Assembly: GCA_030640215.1 (NCBI GenBank)
Contig: DAOWJU010000092.1
Coordinates: 1 to 18,504, forward strand
Origin: Desulfuromonadales bacterium
GTDB taxonomy: Bacteria; Desulfobacterota; Desulfuromonadia; Desulfuromonadales; BM103
Reading direction: 5' to 3'
DNA: 18,504 nucleotides
This document shows positions 6,832 to 13,989 of this stretch, piece after piece (positions within the stretch are counted from its first letter, which is position 1; each line of letters starts with the position of its first letter). The notes below the pieces were generated by a model that was given only the letters and a program-made list of their open reading frames with translations, had not been told where the DNA came from and ran no database searches. Both the position numbers and the translations under genes were made by a program.

Positions 6832-8271
6832 ATGTCGATCAAACAGATTCTGGTTGCAGATGACGAAGAGAGCATTCGCTGGGTACTTTCCAAGTCTCTG
6901 ACCAAACAGGGCTTTGAGGTTGATCTGGCCAGTAACGGCAAAGATGCTTTGCTCATGAGCAGGAAGAAAAGTTACGACCTGGCGGTGCTTGACATCAAAA
7001 TGCCGGGGCTCTCCGGATTGGAGTTGTTAAGCAAATTCCAGACGGAATGTCCTCTCGCACTGGTCGTCATCATGACTGCCGAATCATCGATGAGCAACGC
7101 CGTTGAAGCAATGAAACGTGGCGCTTACGACTACCTGACCAAACCGTTTGACCTGGAAGCTCTCGACGCCATCATCTACAAAGCGCAGAAAGCTGCGGAT
7201 GTTTCCGCCGAAGTTTCTCTCCTCAAGCAGGAGATCAAGAATCATTATCAGTTGGAGCGCACAATCATCGGTCAGAGCCAGCCGATGCAGAAGATCTACA
7301 AGGTACTTGGCAAAATTGCCCCTTCCGATGTCACCGTTCTGATTTACGGCGAGAGTGGCACCGGCAAGGAACTGATTGCCCGAGCCATTCATTTCAACAG
7401 CTCACGTCTTGGCAAACCGTTTATAGCCCTTAACTGTGCTGCGATTCCCAGAGAGCTATTGGAAAGTGAGCTATTCGGCCACGAGAGAGGAGCTTTCACC
7501 GGTGCCACAGAAAGAAAGCTTGGCAAGTTCGAACAGGCCAAAGACGGCACACTCTTTCTTGACGAAATCGGCGACATGCCCCTGGAACTTCAGGCGAAGC
7601 TACTGAGGGTTCTGCAAGAAAAGGAAATAACCCGAACCGGTGGCAATAGTACCATTAAGGTGAACACTCGCATCGTTGCTGCAACCAATCAGGAGCTCAG
7701 AGATAAAGTGCAGCGCAAAGAGTTTCGCGAGGATCTCTACTACCGCCTGAACGTAGTCCCTCTGGAGCTGCCACCACTACGTGATCGTCGCGAAGACATT
7801 CCGAACCTGGTCGACTACTTCCTGATCAAGGCCAGCGAAGAACATAACACTGCGGCGACAGGACTCTCCAAGGAGGCGATGGACCTGCTCTGCAATTATG
7901 CGTGGCCGGGTAACGTTCGCGAGTTGGAAAATATTATCCAACGAGCGGCGCTTCTCTCGCCTGACGGGCTTCTCAATGCAGCAGATTTTCCCAGCCTGAC
8001 GATGGGAGATAACAACCAGGAGAATGGCGCTTCATTGGAAGGGTTGATCAATCATAAGTTACAGAGCTCTCTGTCGCAGATCGACCTTCAGGAGATGAAC
8101 AACCTCTATGAGATGGTCCTTCATCAGATGGAACGACCACTGATCAATATCGTCCTGGAGAAAACCCGTGGCAACCAGGTCAAGGCAGCGGAAGTGTTGG
8201 GAATCAACCGCAATACGCTACGGAAAAAGATCCAGACCCTCAACATCACTGCCAAGCGCAGTTTAACATAG
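6832..8271 (+). CDS. NtrC-family sigma54-dependent response regulator
   Basis: The 479-residue product has three parts. The receiver domain (1-120) has Asp54 as phosphorylation site in VLDIKMPG, with Thr82 and Lys104 in the usual places. The AAA+ domain (about 142-375) has Walker A GESGTGKE (173-180), the sigma54-contacting GAFTGA loop (220-225), and Walker B LFLDE (Asp244, Glu245). A Fis-type helix-turn-helix closes the protein (ntKAAEVLGINRNTLRKKI region, about 445-472). It should activate sigma54 promoters when phosphorylated by the kinase encoded just upstream. AAGGAGG at 6818-6824 gives a strong ribosome site. The 64-base gap before it has a weak GC hairpin followed by TTTTTTT (about 6787-6816), a possible partial terminator that could lower expression relative to the kinase. 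Confidence 0.95.
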   Translation: MSIKQILVADDEESIRWVLSKSLTKQGFEVDLASNGKDALLMSRKKSYDLAVLDIKMPGLSGLELLSKFQTECPLALVVIMTAESSMSNAVEAMKRGAYDYLTKPFDLEALDAIIYKAQKAADVSAEVSLLKQEIKNHYQLERTIIGQSQPMQKIYKVLGKIAPSDVTVLIYGESGTGKELIARAIHFNSSRLGKPFIALNCAAIPRELLESELFGHERGAFTGATERKLGKFEQAKDGTLFLDEIGDMPLELQAKLLRVLQEKEITRTGGNSTIKVNTRIVAATNQELRDKVQRKEFREDLYYRLNVVPLELPPLRDRREDIPNLVDYFLIKASEEHNTAATGLSKEAMDLLCNYAWPGNVRELENIIQRAALLSPDGLLNAADFPSLTMGDNNQENGASLEGLINHKLQSSLSQIDLQEMNNLYEMVLHQMERPLINIVLEKTRGNQVKAAEVLGINRNTLRKKIQTLNITAKRSLT

Positions 8272-8286
8272 TATCTTCATCACAAA

Positions 8287-8799
8287 ATGCATCGACAACA
8301 TGACATCACATCTCAGCCAGGCATGCCCCTGGTAGCGATCATCGTGGCCATGACCAGGGATCGGGTCATCGGCTCGGGCAAGGATCTGCCATGGCACCTG
8401 CCCGAGGATCTGCAGCTCTTCAAACGCCTGACCATGGGCGGCACAATAATCATGGGTCATAAGACCCATGCATCCATCGGCCACCCCCTCCCCGGTCGGC
8501 ACAATATAGTCTTAAGCCGTTCCCAAGAAGAGTTGCCCGGCGTGCAGCTCTGCAAAAGCTTCGTTACGGGATTAACCAGCGCAGCGCAGCTCGGCCGGCC
8601 GGTCTTTGTCATTGGCGGGGAAGAACTCTACCGCAAGGCGTTGCCAATTGCTTCAGAGTTGCACATTTCCTGGGTTAAGGAGACTGTTACCGGCGATGTG
8701 CACTTTCCTGAATTTGATCTCGCAGACTGGGCCATTTTCGAAGATGAGGATCATCAGGGATTTCACTACAGGCACTATAAACGCAAAGAGAGCAAGTAA
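8287..8799 (+). CDS. folA: Dihydrofolate reductase
   Basis: The enzyme reduces dihydrofolate to tetrahydrofolate with NADPH. Visible motifs are VAIIVAMTRDRVIGSGKDLPWHLPEDLQLFK, holding the substrate-binding Asp in LPEDL (E. coli Asp27), GGTIIMGHKTHASIG for NADPH, LSRS, and VIGGEELYRKAL. Family conservation begins at MPLVAIIVAM, the ATG at 8323, which would give 158 residues, close to the usual 160. The longer start at 8287 (170 residues) has no clear ribosome site, and neither does 8323 (only CAGG), so the start is uncertain. It follows ntrC by 15 bases and may be cotranscribed with it. No thymidylate synthase gene is seen nearby. Confidence 0.92.
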   Translation: MHRQHDITSQPGMPLVAIIVAMTRDRVIGSGKDLPWHLPEDLQLFKRLTMGGTIIMGHKTHASIGHPLPGRHNIVLSRSQEELPGVQLCKSFVTGLTSAAQLGRPVFVIGGEELYRKALPIASELHISWVKETVTGDVHFPEFDLADWAIFEDEDHQGFHYRHYKRKESK

Positions 8800-8859
8800 A
8801 TGCCTCTAAACTATTGCAACTTTTTCGCTCTGTATCATTAACAATTCGCTCTGGAACGG

Positions 8860-8888
8860 AAAAAGGCTGACCAGAGAGGGTCAGCCTT
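8860..8888 (-). terminator. Intrinsic terminator of the dnaB operon
   Basis: On the minus strand a 10-bp stem (AAGGCTGACC with its complement, loop of six at 8873-8878) runs into TTTTT (8860-8864). The first stem bases overlap the dnaB stop codon, so the terminator begins where translation ends. The preceding 60 bases between folA and this hairpin hold nothing else I can name. Confidence 0.8.
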
Positions 8889-10275
8889 AAGATGCATAAT
8901 CGTCATTTCGCTTTGATCTGCTCTCGAAGCGCGTAAACTCTCCGAGGAAGGTCAACTGCTCTATCCCGAGTGGACCATTACGTTGTTTACCAATGATGAC
9001 CTCAGCATTGCGCTCATGGTTTTCGGTGCAACTGTTGTCACGCCTCTTACAGGCATCACAGTAAACCGCTTCTCGATAGAGGAACATAATCACGTCGGCA
9101 TCCTGCTCAATAGCGCCTGATTCACGCAAATCAGAAAGGATAGGTCGTTTGTCGGTACGACTTTCCAGAGAGCGGTTAAGCTGGGACAATGCTATTACCG
9201 GTACATTGAGCTCTTTAGCCAGCGCCTTGAGTGATCGGGAGATTTCTGAAATCTCCTGCTGACGGCTTTCTGTATTTTGACCTGTCATCAGCTGTAAATA
9301 ATCAACGACGACCAGCCCGAGGTTCTTTTCTGCCTTAAGACGGCGCGATTTGGCACGGACTTCAAGCACGCTGATCGACGGAGTATCATCAATATAGATC
9401 GGGGCGTCGGCAATACTGCCAGCAGCATTGACCAGGGTCGGGAATTCCGACTGAGCCAATTTTCCAGTACGCACCCGGGTGGCATCTATACGCGCGATAG
9501 AACAGAGCAAACGTTGAACCAGCTGCTCCTTACTCATCTCCAGAGAAAAGACCAGTGAAGTCACTGGCTTACCCGCATGCATCGAGGCATTCTCGACAAG
9601 ATTGAGGCAGAAAGCAGTTTTGCCCATCGATGGCCGCGCGGCGACAATAACCAAATCACCACCCTGCATTCCTGAAGTCATATTATCAATATCTGTGAAG
9701 CCTGTGGGAACACCGGTAATCAGTTCTTTACGATCGTAAAGCTTCTCAATCGTCTTGATTGTTTCCTTAACAATCTCCTTGGTCGAATAGAAAGACTGCT
9801 TGGTCTTCATATTCGCAATCTTGAAGATCTCACCTTCAGCCCAGTCGAGTGACGACTCTACTTCGCCACCTTCATAGCCCCTGCTCGCGATCTCAGTGGC
9901 CACCTTAATCAACTCACGGGAGATAGCCTTCTCTTTGACGATTTTGCAATAGTAGGTGATATTAGCCGCAGTCGGCACGTAATCAACCAGAGTCGACAGG
10001 TAGGAACTTCCACCCACTTCCTCAAGAGCATCCTGATTCTTCAGGACTGCCGTTAAGGTTACCAGGTCAGCAGGTTCATTACGTTCGTAGAGTGTAATTA
10101 GAGCGGCAAAGATTTTGCGGTGAGACGAGCGGTAGAAGTCTTCTGGACGCAACGATTCCAAGGCCCGACTGAGGGCCTCGTTTTCCAAAAGGATCCCCCC
10201 CAGAACAGACATCTCTGCTTCCAGGTTCTGAGGTGGCAGGCGATGTTCAGCGCTATTTGGCACGTTCGCCCTCAT
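8887..10275 (-). CDS. dnaB: Replicative DNA helicase DnaB
   Basis: The 462-residue product unwinds the replication fork as a hexamer. The N-terminal primase-interacting domain starts at LPPQNLEAEMSVLGGILLE; the RecA-like ATPase has Walker A ARPSMGKT (213-220), Walker B LVVVDYLQLM (Asp325), and the ALSQLNRSLESR and DLRESGAIEQDAD motifs. After MFLYREAVY there is an insertion with Cys406, Cys409, Cys416 and His420 (CDACKRRDNSCTENH), which could bind a metal and is not in E. coli DnaB. The start is uncertain: ATG10275 has no ribosome site, since a hairpin and a pyrimidine run precede it, but GTG at 10263 (residue 5) has GAGGG five bases upstream. Starting there would give 458 residues. It is the last gene of the rpsF-rpsR-DUF2232-rplI-dnaB run. 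Confidence 0.96.
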   Translation of the reverse strand: MRANVPNSAEHRLPPQNLEAEMSVLGGILLENEALSRALESLRPEDFYRSSHRKIFAALITLYERNEPADLVTLTAVLKNQDALEEVGGSSYLSTLVDYVPTAANITYYCKIVKEKAISRELIKVATEIASRGYEGGEVESSLDWAEGEIFKIANMKTKQSFYSTKEIVKETIKTIEKLYDRKELITGVPTGFTDIDNMTSGMQGGDLVIVAARPSMGKTAFCLNLVENASMHAGKPVTSLVFSLEMSKEQLVQRLLCSIARIDATRVRTGKLAQSEFPTLVNAAGSIADAPIYIDDTPSISVLEVRAKSRRLKAEKNLGLVVVDYLQLMTGQNTESRQQEISEISRSLKALAKELNVPVIALSQLNRSLESRTDKRPILSDLRESGAIEQDADVIMFLYREAVYCDACKRRDNSCTENHERNAEVIIGKQRNGPLGIEQLTFLGEFTRFESRSKRNDDYAS

Positions 10276-10284
10276 AGGAAAGGA

Positions 10285-10307
10285 GGGGCTTGCAAGTCAC
10301 AAGCCCC
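10285..10307 (-). terminator. Hairpin between rplI and dnaB
   Basis: An 8-bp perfect stem, GGGGCTTG with CAAGCCCC, around a 7-base loop lies 10 bases upstream of the dnaB ATG. On the minus strand it is followed by TCCTTTCC, a poor U-tract. It may be a leaky terminator that lowers dnaB expression relative to the ribosomal genes, or a structure in the dnaB ribosome-entry region. The rest of the 91-base gap shows nothing clear. Confidence 0.4.
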
Positions 10308-10366
10308 TGAATCAGATCTATTATTTTTAAGCTTCAGGCACAGCAGTGGATGGTACAGGCTAAGAC

Positions 10367-10816
10367 TTAAGCCTCTGCTCTGACAACATTCACTTTGATC
10401 GTTGCATTAACACCAGCGTTCAGTTTGATATCAACCTCGTGCTCGCCGAGTTCCTTAATCGGTTGATCAAGGATAATCTTGCGACGGTCGATCTCAACGC
10501 CCTGAGCGGCCAGGCTATCAGCGATCTCCATGCTGGTGACTGAGCCGAACAGCTTGCCTTCATCACTGGCTTTGAGTTCAAAAGAACAGACAACGGCCTC
10601 AACACGAGCCTTTACGTCAGCAGCTTCCTTGCTCAGCTTCTCTGCTTTGTAAGTCAGTTGACGCTTATGATGCTCCATCTCATTGAGGTTGCGATCATTC
10701 GCCTCAACAGCCAAGCCTTGAGGGACCAGGTAGTTACGGCCATAACCAGGCTTAACCTTGACCACTTCACCAATGGCTCCAAGACCTTTAACGTTTTCTG
10801 TCAGAATGATATCCAT
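10367..10816 (-). CDS. rplI: 50S ribosomal protein L9
   Basis: The 149-residue product has the usual length for L9 and starts with the rRNA-binding N-terminal domain MDIILTENVKGLGAIGEVVKVKPGYGRNYLVPQGLA, followed by the long connecting helix (about 41-75) and the C-terminal domain with LFGSVTSMEIADSL. GGGAGG lies about eight bases upstream of the ATG. It is 21 bases downstream of the DUF2232 gene and upstream of dnaB, an order found in many bacteria. Confidence 0.98.
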   Translation of the reverse strand: MDIILTENVKGLGAIGEVVKVKPGYGRNYLVPQGLAVEANDRNLNEMEHHKRQLTYKAEKLSKEAADVKARVEAVVCSFELKASDEGKLFGSVTSMEIADSLAAQGVEIDRRKIILDQPIKELGEHEVDIKLNAGVNATIKVNVVRAEA

Positions 10817-10837
10817 CTTTTTATCCTCCCAAAATCT

Positions 10838-11779
10838 TTATGATTTAGGTTCTTTTGGTTTGCGAAAATCAGCCCACATGTCAAAGATACCGAGACCGGT
10901 GACCACCATGGGCAAAGGGTTAACTAATGTGACCAACAAGTAGCCGACAGCTCTAAACATCGGCGAAAAAGCCTTGCGCCGAAAGAAACAGTCGATCACA
11001 GCCAAGCCCTGCAGAAAATAGATCGGCAACAGAATGACCAGCAGGTTCAGGGCAAAGATTCCCGGCAGTCCATCGCTAAAAACGACCAGGAAACCGGAGA
11101 CGATCAATATCCAGACCAGTTGCTCAGGAACTTTCCATTCAGGGAAAGGCCTGCCTGGCACAGTATACCTGCCGCGCGCAAAGACTGACAGCAGAAAGAC
11201 CAGACCGACGGTCATCAAGCCGCTGACGGTTATCGCGATACCGGGATAAGCGTCTTGCAGGAAGATTGCCATCTTTTCAACCGCCAGGCCGACCTCTTTC
11301 TGCTGGTCTACCGGGAGATCGGCTTCTGCGAACATCTCCTGCATCACGACTGCAGTCTGCGTAATTTCCCTGCCGATCAGCTCATTGGCCACTGTCAGAG
11401 GAGATTGACCAGCAACCAGTGAAGCGACAAACAGGCCAGCGATACTGACAGCGACCATCACCCATAGAACAGCAACCGTTGCCTTATCCCAAGCTAAACC
11501 ATGATTCAGTAACCACGGCAAAACCGCGGCGGGAATGCCAAACTGAATCAGGTACATAAGCAATGTTGACAGATCACTCGTCAACAAAACAAGCAGTGCA
11601 GTCACTATGACAGTAACACCAGCAGCTCTTGCCCCAAAGCGCATACCAACAAAAGCTGCTGGCAAGGGCGTAAGCAGGCTCACTGCTACCGCAGCAAAGC
11701 CTAAAACGGCGAAGCTGCCGAAAAGTGCATACCCGGCAAAACCACCGACGACGACATAAAGACCTCGCTGCATCTTCAT
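10838..11779 (-). CDS. DUF2232 (YybS-like) integral membrane protein
   Basis: The product has 313 residues from ATG11779; the frame extends to 11854 but that part overlaps rpsR and is not needed. It is almost entirely hydrophobic, with about eight predicted membrane segments (roughly 7-40, 43-69, 73-93, 100-123, 183-203, 222-262, 278-300) and a soluble stretch around 125-175 containing EMFAEADLPVDQQKEVGL. The C-terminus is basic (FRKPKEPKS). Position between rpsR and rplI/dnaB fits YybS-like DUF2232 proteins, which lie in the same neighbourhood in other bacteria. Its function is unknown. No clear ribosome site is seen and the gap to the rpsR stop is 16 bases, so it may be translated by coupling to rpsR. 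Confidence 0.85.
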   Translation of the reverse strand: MKMQRGLYVVVGGFAGYALFGSFAVLGFAAVAVSLLTPLPAAFVGMRFGARAAGVTVIVTALLVLLTSDLSTLLMYLIQFGIPAAVLPWLLNHGLAWDKATVAVLWVMVAVSIAGLFVASLVAGQSPLTVANELIGREITQTAVVMQEMFAEADLPVDQQKEVGLAVEKMAIFLQDAYPGIAITVSGLMTVGLVFLLSVFARGRYTVPGRPFPEWKVPEQLVWILIVSGFLVVFSDGLPGIFALNLLVILLPIYFLQGLAVIDCFFRRKAFSPMFRAVGYLLVTLVNPLPMVVTGLGIFDMWADFRKPKEPKS

Positions 11780-11795
11780 TGCACGAACGCTATAA

Positions 11796-12065
11796 TTACC
11801 GTCTCTCGAGAGCGTGGCTTGCCGTGAAAGGCAGCAACGCGATATTACGAGCACGTTTAATTGCCGACGTCAATTTGCGCTGGTGATCCGAACAGGTACC
11901 AGAAATCCGGCGAGGCGTAATTTTGCCACGCTCAGAGACAAAGTAGCGTAGAGAGCGGACATCTTTGTAGTCAATAGTGGCTTTTTTATCAGCACAGAAA
12001 CGGCAAACCTTGCGACGGCCATAACGCCGACGAGGTGCTCCAGAACGACTTCCTTCATATGCCAT
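11796..12065 (-). CDS. rpsR: 30S ribosomal protein S18, zinc-ribbon type
   Basis: The 89-residue product matches S18 in [27 protein letters not shown] and [15 protein letters not shown]. It keeps a Cx2C pair (Cys21, Cys24) and a Cx2H pair (Cys58, His61), the cysteine-containing form of S18 that can bind zinc, unlike the E. coli protein which has lost most of these residues. AAGGAG precedes the ATG. S18 binds S6 in the ribosome platform, and its gene follows rpsF by 41 bases. Confidence 0.97.
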   Translation of the reverse strand: MAYEGSRSGAPRRRYGRRKVCRFCADKKATIDYKDVRSLRYFVSERGKITPRRISGTCSDHQRKLTSAIKRARNIALLPFTASHALERR

Positions 12066-12106
12066 GATTATTTCTCCTTCTTCATCGTCGTAGGTTAGTA
12101 CAGAAG

Positions 12107-12619
12107 TTAGGCTTCTTCCGTCTTCTCTTCGGTAGCAGCCTCAGTGACAGCTGTCGGCTTGACAACGTCCTCAGTGGCCGTAGCGGCATCAGTGGCCGTA
12201 GCGGCATCAGTGGCCGTAGCGGCTTCACTGGTCTTAGTGACTTCACTGGCCTTAGTAGCATCAGCAGCATCCTCAGTTGTCTCTGTAGAAGCTTCCTCTG
12301 GGGCAGCTTCAACAACCGGAGGAGCAACATAGCCACCTTCCAGGATTACTGTCTGGAACTTGATCACCTTTTCGTCGATACGCATACGGCGCTCGTACTC
12401 GGCAATCACAGTTGCCCCAGCTTCGAAGATAACCAGGACATAACAGCCCTTGGTTTGCTTTTTGACCGGGTAGGCCAGTGTCCGGACACCCCAGTTGTCT
12501 ACCTTGAGAACGTCCGCGCCTTGATCCGTCAAGATCGTCTTGTACTTGTCGATGATCGCGGTCTGGTCGTCCCCGACAACTTCCGGGTGTACGATGAAGA
12601 TTGATTCGTAGGTACGCAT
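12107..12619 (-). CDS. rpsF: 30S ribosomal protein S6 with long repetitive acidic tail
   Basis: Residues 1-100 form the S6 domain ([58 protein letters not shown]). After about residue 104 comes a 65-residue tail of almost only Ala, Thr, Glu, Asp, Ser, Lys and Val, with repeating ATDAAT units and the end EEKTEEA. E. coli S6 is about 131 residues and receives extra glutamates at its C-terminus from RimK; this tail is longer and is built partly from an 18-bp DNA repeat. GAGGAGG lies about seven bases upstream of the ATG. The gene begins the rpsF-rpsR-DUF2232-rplI-dnaB run, and its 199-base upstream region has hairpins that might mediate S6:S18 feedback. Confidence 0.97.
   Translation of the reverse strand: MRTYESIFIVHPEVVGDDQTAIIDKYKTILTDQGADVLKVDNWGVRTLAYPVKKQTKGCYVLVIFEAGATVIAEYERRMRIDEKVIKFQTVILEGGYVAPPVVEAAPEEASTETTEDAADATKASEVTKTSEAATATDAATATDAATATEDVVKPTAVTEAATEEKTEEA
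12171..12260 (-). repeat. 18-bp tandem repeat inside rpsF
   Basis: Five adjacent 18-bp units can be aligned: 12171-12188 and 12189-12206 are identical (TCAGTGGCCGTAGCGGCA on the plus strand), 12207-12224 differs by one base, and 12225-12242 and 12243-12260 are more diverged. Because 18 is a multiple of three, copy changes keep the frame and alter only the number of ATDAAT-like hexapeptides in the S6 tail. Confidence 0.85.
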
Positions 12620-12700
12620 TAATAACCTCCTCTTGAGTTGTTAGCCCCGTCTAGTGCGGAGCAAGGAGCGAAAGCATCCAATATGCTTCCGTCGAGAGAA
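12620..12700 (-). promoter_or_regulatory. rpsF leader with two hairpins
   Basis: The leader can fold into a 6-bp hairpin AGCATA-type (12672-12677 with 12683-12688, loop CCAAT on the plus strand) and, nearer to the gene, GCTCCG with CGGGGC (12657-12662 and 12644-12649) around CACTAGA. rpsF leaders of many bacteria carry an S6:S18-binding RNA with a CCG element; the CUCCGCAC...ACGGGG segment is a possible but unproven counterpart. Confidence 0.35.
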
Positions 12701-12706
12701 CTTTGT

Positions 12707-12736
12707 TTTCTACCACACCCCACTATTGCGAGGCAA
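12707..12736 (-). promoter_or_regulatory. Possible rpsF promoter
   Basis: On the minus strand TTGCCT (12731-12736) is followed after 18 bp by TAGAAA (12707-12712). Each box has four of six consensus bases. It would place the start of the transcript just above the leader hairpins. Confidence 0.3.
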
Positions 12737-12767
12737 CGGATTTTTGACAATGCGAAAGACAAAACAT

Positions 12768-12797
12768 ATGGGGGGAGAAAAAATCCAGTCCCCCTAT
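12768..12797 (-). terminator. Probable terminator of ychF
   Basis: Twenty-two bases after the ychF stop, a 9-bp stem with one G-T pair (GGGGGA core at 12771-12776 with TCCCCC at 12789-12794) is followed on the minus strand by a T-rich but not pure run (GTTTTGTCTTT). It separates ychF from the rpsF promoter region. Confidence 0.45.
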
Positions 12798-12818
12798 TTC
12801 AATATTTAGACTCCGGTA

Positions 12819-13913
12819 TCAAACATTAAAGCGGAAATGCATAACATCGCCATCTTTCACAATGTACTCTTTGCCTTCGAGACGCATCAGGCCTTTTTCT
12901 TTTGCGCCGGACTCACCCTTTACCGACACGAAATCAGCATAGGCAATGACTTCAGCGCGAATAAAGCCTTTTTCGAAGTCCGTATGGATCACCCCGGCGG
13001 CCTGAGGGGCGCGCGCACCGGCACTGACAGTCCATGCCCTGACTTCTTTGACTCCAGCGGTAAAGTAGGTGTTCAGACCGAGCAGACGGTAACCAGCATG
13101 AATCATTCGAGCAAGGCCTGATTCGTTAAGGCCGAGCTCGTTGAGAAACTCTGCCTTCTCATCCTCTGGCAACTCAGCAATCTCGGCTTCGATCTTGCCA
13201 CAGATGATCACCAACTCCGCATCCTCTGTAGTAGCCTGCTCCTTGAGACGGGCAACAAACGGATGTTCACCGCAAAGATCATCTTCGGCAACATTAGCAA
13301 CATAGAGAACCGGCTTGACTGTAATCAGACACAGCTCACGCAAGACCTCCCACTGGGCGTCTGTCAGTTCAGCACTGCGCGCAGGCTGACCGCTATCGAG
13401 GCATTCATGGACCTTCTCCAGAAGGACCAATTCTTCCTGCATCTTCTTGTCACCACTTTTTGCCTGCTTGACAACCCGGTTGATGCGCTTTTCGACCGTA
13501 TCCATATCGGACAGGTTGAGCTCCGTCTGAATAACTTCTACATCACGTAACGGATCAATCGTGCCATCGACATGCACAACGTTATCATCGTCGAAGCAAC
13601 GCACGATGTGAGCAATCGCATCAACCTGGCGGATATGGCCAAGAAACTGGTTGCCCAGCCCCTCACCGCGACTGGCACCTTTGACCAGACCGGCAATATC
13701 AACAAACTCCATGGTTGTCGGCAAGACCCGCTGAGGATCGACAATATCAGAGAGAACATCAAGGCGAGGATCGGGAACGGTGACGATACCTACGTTCGGC
13801 TCAATGGTGCAGAAGGGGTAATTGGCTGCCTCAGCACCGGCAGATGTAATCGCGTTGAAAATAGTCGATTTGCCGACATTTGGCAGACCGACGATGCCAC
13901 ATTTGAATCCCAT
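12819..13913 (-). CDS. ychF: Ribosome-associated ATPase YchF (OLA1 family)
   Basis: The 364-residue product is close to the 363 of E. coli YchF. It has the P-loop GLPNVGKS (9-16), the G3 motif [20 protein letters not shown], a coiled-coil middle part, and NVAE in place of NKxD, the change that makes this family use ATP and not GTP. The C-terminal TGS domain includes [12 protein letters not shown] and [16 protein letters not shown]. The start is ATG13913 giving [14 protein letters not shown]; an in-frame TTG at 13928 is less likely. Only a weak GGA lies upstream. The hppA terminator ends about 14 bases above the start codon, so transcription must come from readthrough or from a promoter inside the hppA 3' end. 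Confidence 0.96.
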   Translation of the reverse strand: MGFKCGIVGLPNVGKSTIFNAITSAGAEAANYPFCTIEPNVGIVTVPDPRLDVLSDIVDPQRVLPTTMEFVDIAGLVKGASRGEGLGNQFLGHIRQVDAIAHIVRCFDDDNVVHVDGTIDPLRDVEVIQTELNLSDMDTVEKRINRVVKQAKSGDKKMQEELVLLEKVHECLDSGQPARSAELTDAQWEVLRELCLITVKPVLYVANVAEDDLCGEHPFVARLKEQATTEDAELVIICGKIEAEIAELPEDEKAEFLNELGLNESGLARMIHAGYRLLGLNTYFTAGVKEVRAWTVSAGARAPQAAGVIHTDFEKGFIRAEVIAYADFVSVKGESGAKEKGLMRLEGKEYIVKDGDVMHFRFNV

Positions 13914-13926
13914 AATCGTTATATCC

Positions 13927-13965
13927 AAAAAAGAACGATAGCCGGGGGAATCCCCGGCTATCGTT
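13927..13965 (-). terminator. Intrinsic terminator of hppA
   Basis: A 14-bp perfect stem (AACGATAGCCGGGG at 13934-13947 with its complement at 13952-13965) with a 4-base loop is followed on the minus strand by TTTTTT (13927-13932). It lies 25 bases after the hppA stop and directly upstream of ychF. Confidence 0.88.
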
Positions 13966-13989
13966 ACAGTCGTTTTATGTCCACTGGCT

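Noticed and set aside
11780..11854. ATG at 11854 as start of the DUF2232 protein
   Set aside because: It would overlap rpsR by about 59 bases and add a non-hydrophobic stretch that is just rpsR read in another frame; ATG11779 follows the rpsR stop.
12171..12260. Short regular repeats as a CRISPR array
   Set aside because: Units are 18 bp, directly adjacent without spacers and in frame with rpsF, so they are a coding tandem repeat.
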